A stretch of 6,302 nt of DNA, taken from the NCBI GenBank assembly GCA_900556545.1, contig USPE01000113.1, positions 1-6,302 on the forward strand, given 5' to 3'. Numbering within the stretch: the stretch's first letter is position 1; the number at the start of each line of letters is the position of its first letter. This stretch comes from an uncultured Peptococcaceae bacterium (lineage in GTDB: Bacteria > Bacillota > Peptococcia > Peptococcales > Peptococcaceae). Below the pieces are notes generated by a model. The model ran no database searches. It had not been told where the DNA came from and was given only the letters and a program-made list of their open reading frames with translations. The position numbers were made by a program, and so were the translations under genes. Of this stretch, positions 1-5,807 are shown in pieces.

Positions 1-465
1 CTGTTGGTATCGGTTTGTTTATCCCGCAGAGGTCCTTTTGCTGAGCTGCAGCTGTTATACACGCCTACTGCTATGATTATTGCCCAGGTGGTGCTGGTAT
101 CTCCGCTGATTGCCTGTTTAACTTATGAACTGGTAAAACATCGCGGGCGGGATATTCAAAAGTTGGGGCAAACCTTAGGCGCCAGCAAACTGCAATCGGT
201 ATGGATGGTTATCAGTGAATTAAAAAGTGAATTGTTTATTTATACGGTCAACGGGTTTTCCCGCGCCATTTCGGAAGTGGGTGCGGTGATGATGGTTGGC
301 GGCAATATTAAGGGCAGCACGCGGGTAATTACCACCACCATTTCTATGCTCAATTCTATGGGGGATTATGCCATGGCCTTTGCGCTGGGAATGATTCTGA
401 TCGTGATTTCGTTGATGATCAATTCGGTGTTGTATACCTACAAGGAAAAGAGGGCTGATGTGTGA
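1..465 (+). CDS. tupB: TupB-like tungstate ABC transporter permease, C-terminal part (5' end outside window)
   Basis: Inner-membrane permease subunit of a tungstate (possibly molybdate) importer; it would form the channel that passes the oxyanion from a TupA binding protein into the cytoplasm, powered by the ATPase encoded next. The open frame runs from base 1, so the start is missing; 154 residues are visible against roughly 220-230 for the family. Hydrophobic segments lie at about residues 21-43, 78-100 and 122-146. Between the first two is the cytoplasmic EAA-type coupling loop (GQTLGAS followed by about 12 residues), which contacts the ATPase. The stretch RAISEVGAVMMVGGNIKGST is typical of TupB proteins as I know them, and is the main reason for preferring tungstate over other substrates. 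Its stop overlaps the start of the ATPase gene (TGATG at 463-467), indicating translational coupling. A TTG at position 4 should not be taken as the true start. Substrate choice between W and Mo is inferred. Confidence 0.85.
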   Translation: MLVSVCLSRRGPFAELQLLYTPTAMIIAQVVLVSPLIACLTYELVKHRGRDIQKLGQTLGASKLQSVWMVISELKSELFIYTVNGFSRAISEVGAVMMVGGNIKGSTRVITTTISMLNSMGDYAMAFALGMILIVISLMINSVLYTYKEKRADV

Positions 466-1088
466 TGGAAGTGCAGCTGAAGCAAATTGATAAACGCTAT
501 GGGCAGAAAGTGATTTTTCATAATTTCAGCAATACCTTTGCCTCGGGACACATAACCGGATTGGTGGGCGATAACGGCGTTGGCAAGTCTACCCTTTTGC
601 GGATGATTGCCGGATTGGATTTGGCCTATCATGGGCATATTTATTATGATGGACAGCTGCTGCATAAATCGTTGTATCAGCAGATGACCATGGTATTTCA
701 GACGCCTTATTTATTAAAGCGTTCTGTTTATGATAATATTGCTTATCCGCTGCAGTTGCGGCATCGGCCGGCGGGGGAGATAAAGAAAAAGACAGAGCAG
801 ATGTTGGAACGGTTGGGCATTACCCATTTATCCAGGCAATATGCCCATAGGTTATCCGGCGGGGAAAGCCAAAAGGTGGCCTTGGCCCGGGCGTTGATTT
901 TTGAGCCCGATCTGGTTTTGCTGGATGAGCCCATGTCCGGCATTGATGCTGCATCGGTGCTGTTTATGGAAGATATGATTCGAGATTATGTGCAGCAGCA
1001 TCATAAAACAGTGATTATGATTACCCATAATGCACGGCAGGTGGAGGAATTGTGCGATGCTGTCATACATCTGCATGCAGCAGAATAA
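465..1088 (+). CDS. tupC: TupC-like tungstate ABC transporter ATP-binding protein
   Basis: Cytoplasmic ATPase that drives tungstate/molybdate import with the preceding permease. At 207 residues it is a single compact ABC domain with all motifs intact: Walker A GDNGVGKST at 35-43, Q-loop Gln79, signature LSGGESQK at 130-137, Walker B LVLLDEP at 150-156, D-loop SGID at 158-161 and switch His188. It has no C-terminal TOBE/MOP oxyanion-binding extension of the kind found in ModC, which fits the short TupC type. I chose the ATG at 465, which overlaps the permease stop. A GTG at 462 (adding one residue) is equally possible, and the AGAGGG at 449-454 could serve both. It is followed after 15 nt by moeA, which supports a W/Mo role. 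The ATPase call is certain; the substrate rests on the neighbours. Confidence 0.88.
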   Translation: MEVQLKQIDKRYGQKVIFHNFSNTFASGHITGLVGDNGVGKSTLLRMIAGLDLAYHGHIYYDGQLLHKSLYQQMTMVFQTPYLLKRSVYDNIAYPLQLRHRPAGEIKKKTEQMLERLGITHLSRQYAHRLSGGESQKVALARALIFEPDLVLLDEPMSGIDAASVLFMEDMIRDYVQQHHKTVIMITHNARQVEELCDAVIHLHAAE

Positions 1089-1103
1089 AAAGGAGGCAAT
1101 GGA

Positions 1104-2327
1104 ATGGATTTTTTTGAAGTGATTGGTTTGGAACAGGCAGTGCAGCTATTACAGCAAAAATTTCCCGCAGCAGATATAAAAACGGAGCAGGTGCCGCTGA
1201 TGGATGGGCAATATCGCTTTTTGGCAGAGGATATTATTGCAGCGGCATATGTGCCCGATTTTGACCGCTCTACGGTGGATGGATATGCAGTGTATGCTGC
1301 CGATACCTTTGGAGCCGGCGAAGGGCTGCCGTCGCTGCTGCAGGCTGCCGGTGCAGTCAGGATGGGACAGTCTGCTGATATCAGGCTGCAGCGGGGACAG
1401 GCTGTGGCGGTGCCCACAGGGGGCATGCTGCCGGAAGGCGCCAATGGCGTGGTGATGATAGAGTACAGTGAGCAATTTGATGAGAACACCATTGCGGTGT
1501 ATCGTCCGGTTTCACCCGGTGAAAATATGGTTGCCCGCGGAGATGATTTGCGGCAGGGGGAAAAAATTTTAGCCAAAGGCACCCGCATCACAGCGCAGCA
1601 TATTGCCATGCTGGCTGCCTGCGGTGTTGAGCAGGTGCGGGTGTATTGTCCTGTGCGGTTTGCAGTAATTTCCACAGGCGATGAAATTGTGGCTGGCGGT
1701 CAGGCGCTGCAATTGGGGCAGATTCGTGATATCAACAGACCGGGATTGTCTGCTATGATTGCCCAATGGGGCGGGCAGGTCACCTATCAGGCTATTGTGA
1801 AGGATGACAGAGAGGCTTTACTGGCAGCCATGACAGAGGGATTGCAGCAGGCTGATGTGCTGCTTACTTCCGGCGGAAGTTCGGTAGGCGAGCGGGATTA
1901 CACCTATCAACTGATGCAGGAGTTGTGCAATGGCGATGTATTTATAAAGGGCATTGCGGTAAAACCGGGCAAGCCAACCATTGCCGGAAAAGCCGGTGAT
2001 AAACTAATTTTGGGTTTGCCGGGGCATCCGGCAGCGGCGCTGCTGGTATTTCGGGCATTGATGGGCGCAGTCTTAAAGCAATGGGGTATGGTTGTGCAGG
2101 AAAGGGTGATTCCGGCCAGCATTGCGGTAAATTTGCCATCGGCTCCCGGAAAAACCACATTTCAAATGGTGCGGCTGGAACAAAAAGAAAATGGTTTTGC
2201 TGCTGTGCCTGTCTTTGGAAAATCAGGCATGATTCATTTGTTGGGCCAGAGCGATGGCTATATTATTATGCAGGCCCATCAGGAAGGGTTGGAGCAGGGA
2301 CAGCAGGTTCTGGTCCATATGCTGTAG
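1104..2327 (+). CDS. moeA: Molybdopterin molybdenumtransferase MoeA
   Basis: Cytoplasmic enzyme of molybdenum/tungsten cofactor synthesis: it takes adenylylated molybdopterin and inserts molybdate (or tungstate), releasing AMP and giving mature cofactor. The 407 residues match the family's usual length and its domain order: MoeA N-terminal region (about 10-170), MoCF/MogA-like domain (about 184-320) and C-terminal domain IV (about 335-405). Visible conserved motifs are DRSTVDGYAV with Asp59 (equivalent to the important Asp59 of E. coli MoeA), PTGG at 104-107, STGDE at 190-194, SGGSSVGERDYT at 256-267, IKGIAVKPGKP at 281-291 and GLPGHPAA at 304-311. The start is fixed by AGGAGG at 1091-1096, 7 nt before the ATG. 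It lies 15 nt after the ATPase gene and 12 nt before a second moeA-type gene, so it is in the same operon. The gene is intact, with no missing key residue seen. Confidence 0.95.
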   Translation: MDFFEVIGLEQAVQLLQQKFPAADIKTEQVPLMDGQYRFLAEDIIAAAYVPDFDRSTVDGYAVYAADTFGAGEGLPSLLQAAGAVRMGQSADIRLQRGQAVAVPTGGMLPEGANGVVMIEYSEQFDENTIAVYRPVSPGENMVARGDDLRQGEKILAKGTRITAQHIAMLAACGVEQVRVYCPVRFAVISTGDEIVAGGQALQLGQIRDINRPGLSAMIAQWGGQVTYQAIVKDDREALLAAMTEGLQQADVLLTSGGSSVGERDYTYQLMQELCNGDVFIKGIAVKPGKPTIAGKAGDKLILGLPGHPAAALLVFRALMGAVLKQWGMVVQERVIPASIAVNLPSAPGKTTFQMVRLEQKENGFAAVPVFGKSGMIHLLGQSDGYIIMQAHQEGLEQGQQVLVHML

Positions 2328-2339
2328 GAGGCGAATGAA

Positions 2340-3488
2340 ATGAGTGACATGAAACGAAATACCTATATTGAAAATCATGATGATCAGCAGGCGCTGCAGG
2401 ATTATTTGCAGGCGTTGGGCGAGCTGCAGGGAGAAGCAGAGGAACTGTCTGTATTGGATGCAGTGGGACGCATCACATACCAGGCGGTGTTTGCCCGTTT
2501 TTGTGACCCGGTATATAATGCAGCTGCCATGGATGGCATTGCGGTAGTGGCGGAGCATACCTTTGCGGCTACAGAAACAGCGCCCCTGCGTTTGCAGCCG
2601 GAGCAGGACTTTATATATGTGAATACGGGCAATGAAATTACAGCCCCGTTTAATGCGGTGATTATGATTGAGCAGGTGCTGCAGCATGCTGATGGAACGG
2701 TTTCTATTATTGCACCGGCATATCCCTGGGAGCATGTGCGCACTGTAGGGGAAAGCATTGTATCCGGAGATTTGATTTTGCCGTCCCGGCATAAGATTCG
2801 GCCCATTGATCTGGGCGCTTTGCTGGCTGGCGGCATCACCAGCATTGGGGTGTACCGCAAACCGTTGGTAGGAATCATTCCCACAGGCAATGAGTTGATT
2901 GAAGATCCGGAGCTGCTGGAGCCGGGCCGCTTGATGGAATCCAACTCCCGGGTATTTGCCGCGTTGACAGAGGAATACGGCGGGCAGCCCAATCGTTACA
3001 GCATTGTGCATGATAGTCCTGATTTATTGCGGGAGGCCATCAGCAAGGCCGCAGCGGAAAATGATATTGTGATTGTCAACGCCGGTTCTTCTGCTGGCAG
3101 CAAGGATTATACGGTGCATATCATTGAGGAGCTGGGGCAGGTGATTCACCATGGCATTGCCATCAAACCGGGCAAGCCGACCATTTTAGGCATGGTGCAG
3201 GGAAAACCGGTGATTGGCATTCCCGGCTATCCGGTATCTGCTTATTTGGTGTTTGATTTATTTTTGCGTCCGCTGATTTATGGCTTAACAGGTCAAAGCC
3301 AGCAGCAAGAGCAGTATGTGGAAGCCACCTTGACCAAACGGCTGGTATCCTCTTTTAAAAATGCCGAATTGCTTCGTGTTGCCCTGGGCTATGTGAACGG
3401 CCGTCTGGTGACCACACCATTGGAGCGGGGAGCGGCTGCTGTGATGAGCATGGGAAAAGCCGAACCTGTTGTTTGTGCGAAGGCTTAG
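2340..3488 (+). CDS. Second MoeA-type molybdopterin molybdenumtransferase; N-terminal part of a frame-disrupted MoeA/binding-protein fusion
   Basis: A MoeA paralogue of the kind that in many Bacillota and Deltaproteobacteria continues into a periplasmic-binding-protein-like domain (about 640 residues in all). Here the frame stops after 382 residues. Conserved features are YNAAAMDGIAV with Asp65, PTGNEL at 181-186, VNAGSSAGSKDYT at 246-258, IAIKPGKP at 273-280 and GIPGYPVSA at 293-301. The classical PTGG loop is replaced by NTGNEI at 95-100, which fits this subfamily. Domain IV begins normally (TPLERGAAAVMS, 359-370), then ends abruptly in EPVVCAKA where the family continues. The remaining domain IV residues and the binding domain are found at 3473-4225 in the -1 frame. 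The start is supported by AGGAGG at 2326-2331, 8 nt upstream, overlapping the previous stop codon. The catalytic core looks whole, so it may still be an active enzyme; a Mo-versus-W division of labour with the first MoeA is only a guess. Confidence 0.9.
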   Translation: MSDMKRNTYIENHDDQQALQDYLQALGELQGEAEELSVLDAVGRITYQAVFARFCDPVYNAAAMDGIAVVAEHTFAATETAPLRLQPEQDFIYVNTGNEITAPFNAVIMIEQVLQHADGTVSIIAPAYPWEHVRTVGESIVSGDLILPSRHKIRPIDLGALLAGGITSIGVYRKPLVGIIPTGNELIEDPELLEPGRLMESNSRVFAALTEEYGGQPNRYSIVHDSPDLLREAISKAAAENDIVIVNAGSSAGSKDYTVHIIEELGQVIHHGIAIKPGKPTILGMVQGKPVIGIPGYPVSAYLVFDLFLRPLIYGLTGQSQQQEQYVEATLTKRLVSSFKNAELLRVALGYVNGRLVTTPLERGAAAVMSMGKAEPVVCAKA

Positions 3489-4225
3489 AAGCAGGCGCCA
3501 CAGTGCAGGTGCGGTTATTGCGGCCATTAAGCAAAATTAAAAATACGCTGGTGATTACCGGCAGCCATGACATGATGATTGATGTGTTGGCTGATCAGAT
3601 GGCGGTATCCTCCGCCCATGTGGGCAGCTTGTCGGGAATTATGGCCTTGCGCCGCAAAGAATGCCATATGGCGCCCATTCATTTGCTGGATGAAACAACA
3701 GGTATTTATAATGAGGCCTATGTGCGGCAGTATTTTCCCGGGCAAAAAATGGCGCTGATCAGCGGCGTGGGCCGTGTGCAGGGCTTTATGGTGCCCAAGG
3801 GCAATCCCAAACAGATTACAGGCATTGACGATTTAAAACAGCGGCGTGTCACCTTTGCCAACCGGCAGCGGGGCGCCGGCACTCGCATTTTGTTTGATTA
3901 TGTATTGAAGCAGCAGGGCATGGCAGCAGAGGAGATTAACGGCTACGAGAAAGAATATGCCACCCACATGGCTGTGGCCATCAGCGTAAAAAGCGGTGTG
4001 GCGGATACCGGCCTGGGCGTTTATTCGGCAGCCAGGGCCATGGATCTGGATTTTATTCCATTATCCAATGAGCAGTATGATTTTTTATTGCCGGCAGAAT
4101 ACTTAGAAGATGAACGGGTGCAGCAATTTATCAGCATTTTATCGTCTGCGTCCTTTCGGCAGCAGCTGTTGGACCTGGGCGGCTATGATGTTGCCAATAC
4201 CGGTAAGATTAGGATAATAGAATAA
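3473..4225 (+). CDS. MoeA-associated periplasmic-binding-protein-like domain, separated by frameshift from its MoeA partner
   Basis: The first 25 or so residues (CEGLEAG to RLLRPLSKIKNT) are the end of MoeA domain IV. The rest is the PBP-like domain normally fused to this MoeA subtype: GSHD at 30-33, SSAHVGSLSGIMALR at 46-60, HLLDETTGIYN at 70-80, FANRQRGAGTR at 128-138 and HMAVAISVKSGVADTGLG at 165-182. It resembles molybdate-binding and LysR-effector domains, but there is no signal peptide, so it would act in the cytoplasm. Its suspected role, sensing or presenting the oxyanion, is inferred. The listed start is a TTG with no good ribosome binding site (nearest GGGA lies 17 nt upstream), and the reading frame is open back to 3359, so independent initiation is doubtful. 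It is better read as the displaced second half of the 2340 gene. Compared with the family as I recall it, about 7 residues are also missing between LADQM and AVSSAHVG. The frame shows no internal stop. Confidence 0.82.
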   Translation: MCEGLEAGATVQVRLLRPLSKIKNTLVITGSHDMMIDVLADQMAVSSAHVGSLSGIMALRRKECHMAPIHLLDETTGIYNEAYVRQYFPGQKMALISGVGRVQGFMVPKGNPKQITGIDDLKQRRVTFANRQRGAGTRILFDYVLKQQGMAAEEINGYEKEYATHMAVAISVKSGVADTGLGVYSAARAMDLDFIPLSNEQYDFLLPAEYLEDERVQQFISILSSASFRQQLLDLGGYDVANTGKIRIIE

Positions 4226-4254
4226 TACAAGAATAGAATAAAGTAAGAGTGATG

Positions 4255-4297
4255 AAAAAGCGGTGCTGGCGAAGATTGCAGCACTGCTTTTTATTGT
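4255..4297 (+). terminator. Intrinsic terminator of the tup-moeA operon, probably bidirectional
   Basis: A 14-bp stem pairs 4255-4268 (AAAAAGCGGTGCTG) with 4279-4292 (CAGCACTGCTTTTT), with one G-T wobble and a 10-nt loop, followed by ATTGTTTG. It lies 30 nt after the last + strand stop codon. Read on the - strand the same hairpin also ends in TTTTT, so it could stop the convergent membrane-protein transcript, which would then run across the DnaA-box array first. Confidence 0.82.
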
Positions 4298-4298
4298 T

Positions 4299-4436
4299 TG
4301 TGGATAAGCAAAATTATTTTTTGGATAACTCCATGTCGGTTTGTGGATATCCAGTATCAATTGTGGATAAACCAGCCGGTATTCTGGGGATAAAAAAGTT
4401 CCTGCTGTGTATAAGTTTATCACAATATGTGGATAA
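4299..4436 (-). promoter_or_regulatory. Helically phased array of seven DnaA boxes
   Basis: Seven 9-mers match or nearly match the DnaA box TTATNCACA, all in the same orientation (box sequence on the - strand). Exact matches are at 4299-4307, 4362-4370 and 4428-4436 (TTATCCACA) and 4406-4414 (TTATACACA). One-mismatch copies are at 4320-4328 (TTATCCAAA), 4342-4350 (ATATCCACA) and 4385-4393 (TTATCCCCA). Start-to-start distances are 21, 22, 20, 23, 21 and 22 bp, close to two turns of DNA, so the sites face the same side of the helix. The spacers share no sequence. The array sits between two convergent genes, just past a terminator, and no promoter is evident in it. DnaA binding is very likely; function (titration, regulation of initiation, secondary or plasmid-like origin) is open. 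I see no long AT-rich unwinding region beside it. Confidence 0.87.
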
Positions 4437-4442
4437 CTTTGT

Positions 4443-4463
4443 TTTGCTTATGGAGCAAGCAAA
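4443..4463. repeat. Short inverted repeat beside the DnaA-box array
   Basis: TTTGCTT at 4443-4449 and AAGCAAA at 4457-4463 form a perfect 7-bp inverted repeat around a 7-nt loop. It lies between the last DnaA box and the stop of the - strand gene. Neither strand has a T-run after it, so it is a poor terminator. It may have no function. Confidence 0.3.
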
Positions 4464-4485
4464 TATGCAGCGATAGGGCTGTATT

Positions 4486-5334
4486 TTAAAAGAGAATATC
4501 CAATAACAGGCCCGATATAGCCGCAGACAAAACAGTGCAGCCAATCACCAATGCTGTCCGTTTGGTGCGTTTTTGCAGCAATATCAGATAACTGAATCCG
4601 GCAGAGGAGCAAAGTCCGGCGGTAACAGCGCCAAAGGAAAGGCTGCCCTGCAGGAACAGGGACGTTAATAAAATAGAGGTACCGCAGCCGGGAATCAGTC
4701 CGATGAAAGCTGCCAGCACAGGCTGCCAGAAGCTGTTGGCCAATAGAAGCGCGCCGATGCGTTCTTGCCCAAGCCAGTTGGTGATGATATTGATGATGAG
4801 CATGGTAATAAACAGATATAGGGTAATTTGCAGGGTGTGCTGCAGTACATGCCAAAAAGAAAATCGTTCTGTTTTTTCGTGGCTGCATTCTTCGGTTAAG
4901 AGAACAGGCTGTATGTGATGGAAACGGCGGTAGCGCAGCCAGGTAATCAGCCAGAAGCAATATCCCCAAAACAAAGCGATAACCACTTTGCAGCCAAGAA
5001 GCTGTACCACAGTAGAGAACTGATCCGGATGGGCCAGCAGGATGGGGAGCGCTTCGTCGGAGGTCGCAAGGAATACTGCGATCAAAGCGCCGCCGCTGAT
5101 TCTTTTGTAATTGAACAAGGTGGCGGCAGCTGCAGAAAAGCCGCATTGGGGAATACAGCCGACAATGGCGCCCAGCAAGGGGCCGGCAGGGCCAGTAAGC
5201 AATTGGGCGTGGGCGGAAACGTCAAGGCGGTGTTCCAGCAGCTCTAATAATACATAAACCAGCAACAGCAAAGGAAACAGTTCCAGTGTATCAAGCAGTG
5301 TGTCCAGCAGGACAGAGAATAGAATGGTCACCAT
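4486..5334 (-). CDS. ArsP_2-family membrane protein, putative heavy-metal/manganese exporter
   Basis: Polytopic inner-membrane protein of 282 residues with two related halves, as in the ArsP_2 (putative heavy-metal exporter) group, members of which are also annotated as putative manganese transporters. Half one carries GCIPQCGFSAAAATLF at 59-74 and AVFLATSDEALPILLA at 86-101; half two carries IGLIPGCGTSILLTSLF at 211-227 and SFGAVTAGL at 233-241. The TSDEA acidic motif of the first half has no counterpart in the second, where CSSAGFS stands instead. About eight hydrophobic segments are visible. A polar loop at about 135-158 contains three His near 139 and a TEECSHEKTE stretch. I chose the ATG at 5334 because it has a GAAGG site just upstream and a promoter 32-60 nt before it; the longer open frame to 5472 would extend past that promoter. 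It is transcribed against the rest of the window and is not part of the moeA operon. Substrate is unproven from sequence alone. Confidence 0.75.
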   Translation of the reverse strand: MVTILFSVLLDTLLDTLELFPLLLLVYVLLELLEHRLDVSAHAQLLTGPAGPLLGAIVGCIPQCGFSAAAATLFNYKRISGGALIAVFLATSDEALPILLAHPDQFSTVVQLLGCKVVIALFWGYCFWLITWLRYRRFHHIQPVLLTEECSHEKTERFSFWHVLQHTLQITLYLFITMLIINIITNWLGQERIGALLLANSFWQPVLAAFIGLIPGCGTSILLTSLFLQGSLSFGAVTAGLCSSAGFSYLILLQKRTKRTALVIGCTVLSAAISGLLLDILF

Positions 5335-5365
5335 TGCGCCTTCTTTCTTGTAATGTTTATCATAT

Positions 5366-5394
5366 AGTATACGCTGATTGGAAAATAAATCCAA
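5366..5394 (-). promoter_or_regulatory. Sigma-A type promoter of the ArsP_2-family gene
   Basis: On the - strand, a -35 box TTGGAT (5389-5394) and a -10 box TATACT (5366-5371) are separated by exactly 17 nt. Transcription would start near 5359, leaving a leader of about 25 nt before the ATG at 5334. That is too short for a riboswitch, so metal control, if any, would need a protein regulator or a different start site. Confidence 0.65.
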
Positions 5395-5452
5395 GTGTTT
5401 TTTATAAAAAAATGAAAGCAAAAATGAATTGTAAGGCTGAGAATATTGGCAG

Positions 5453-5497
5453 AAGCAGAAGCGTTCGGGCAAGTGGAATGCTTTTGCTTTTTTGTTT
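5453..5497 (+). terminator. Orphan intrinsic terminator on the + strand
   Basis: The left arm 5453-5466 (AAGCAGAAGCGTTC) pairs with 5476-5489 (GAATGCTTTTGCTT) over 14 bp with two G-T wobbles, around a 9-nt loop, followed by TTTTGTTT. The T-run is on the + strand only. No + strand gene precedes it after the operon terminator at 4255-4292, so it may end a small transcript starting near 5413, or antisense transcription. A weak candidate promoter (TTGGAA at 5378-5383, 17 nt, TTTATA at 5401-5406) lies at the right distance. Confidence 0.6.
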
Positions 5498-5807
5498 GCG
5501 AAAGATGTAAAGTAAGCAATCGTTTATCACTTTCACACTAAACATAGTTATTAACCAAATAAAATTGCAAATAGCAAGATTTTGTTCATGGCAGGAGGAT
5601 AAACAACAAACAATCTCTCAATGATGGAACAGTACAAACAATGGAAATTTAGTTCTTGCGTTGCCGCCAAGTTTATTTCATAATGAAGGCAGAGCAAAAA
5701 GTAAAGAAAAACAAGCCAAAAAGCAAAAAATAAACAAAGCAAAGCATTAGAGCAAACAGGCAAAATAAAAAAATGAAAAGCAAAAAACGCAAAACCAAAA
5801 TTTACGC
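5498..5807 (+). other. Gene-poor, A-rich leader region before the MBL-fold gene
   Basis: No convincing protein gene here. The right part is extreme in composition: in 5701-5800 I count 66 A and only 6 T, with recurring GCAAA(A) units. A-tracts start at 5696, 5707 and 5718, i.e. 11 bp apart, which would bend the DNA. A perfect AGGAGG at 5593-5598 has no start codon at normal distance; the next ATG is 22 nt after it, at 5621. Two tiny frames, 5621-5683 (20 residues) and 5683-5733 (16 residues, half lysine), overlap as TAATG but lack well-placed ribosome binding sites. A TAAAAT at 5560-5565 could be a -10 box, without a good -35. Possible roles are an unstructured mRNA leader or curved upstream DNA. 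Confidence 0.5.

Noticed and set aside
1001..1675. 224-residue - strand frame opposite moeA
   Set aside because: Shadow of the intact MoeA frame; Cys/Ser-rich with no recognisable domain.
2223..3011. 262-residue - strand frame opposite the second moeA gene
   Set aside because: Shadow frame; the + strand carries clear MoeA motifs throughout.
4299..4436. CRISPR array
   Set aside because: The repeated unit is only 9 bp with 11-14 bp gaps; CRISPR repeats and spacers are each more than 20 bp, and the unit is a known DnaA box.
4249..4476. 75-residue + strand frame over the terminator and DnaA boxes
   Set aside because: It spans a hairpin terminator and the box array, has no ribosome binding site, and its sequence is explained by those elements.
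4448..5146. 232-residue - strand frame overlapping the exporter gene
   Set aside because: Different frame of the same strand as the ArsP_2-like gene; no coherent membrane topology or motif, while the 4486-5334 frame has both.
5335..5365. Manganese (yybP-ykoY) riboswitch ahead of the putative metal exporter
   Set aside because: The promoter found leaves a leader of about 25 nt, too short, and I see no yybP-ykoY core sequence in the upstream region.
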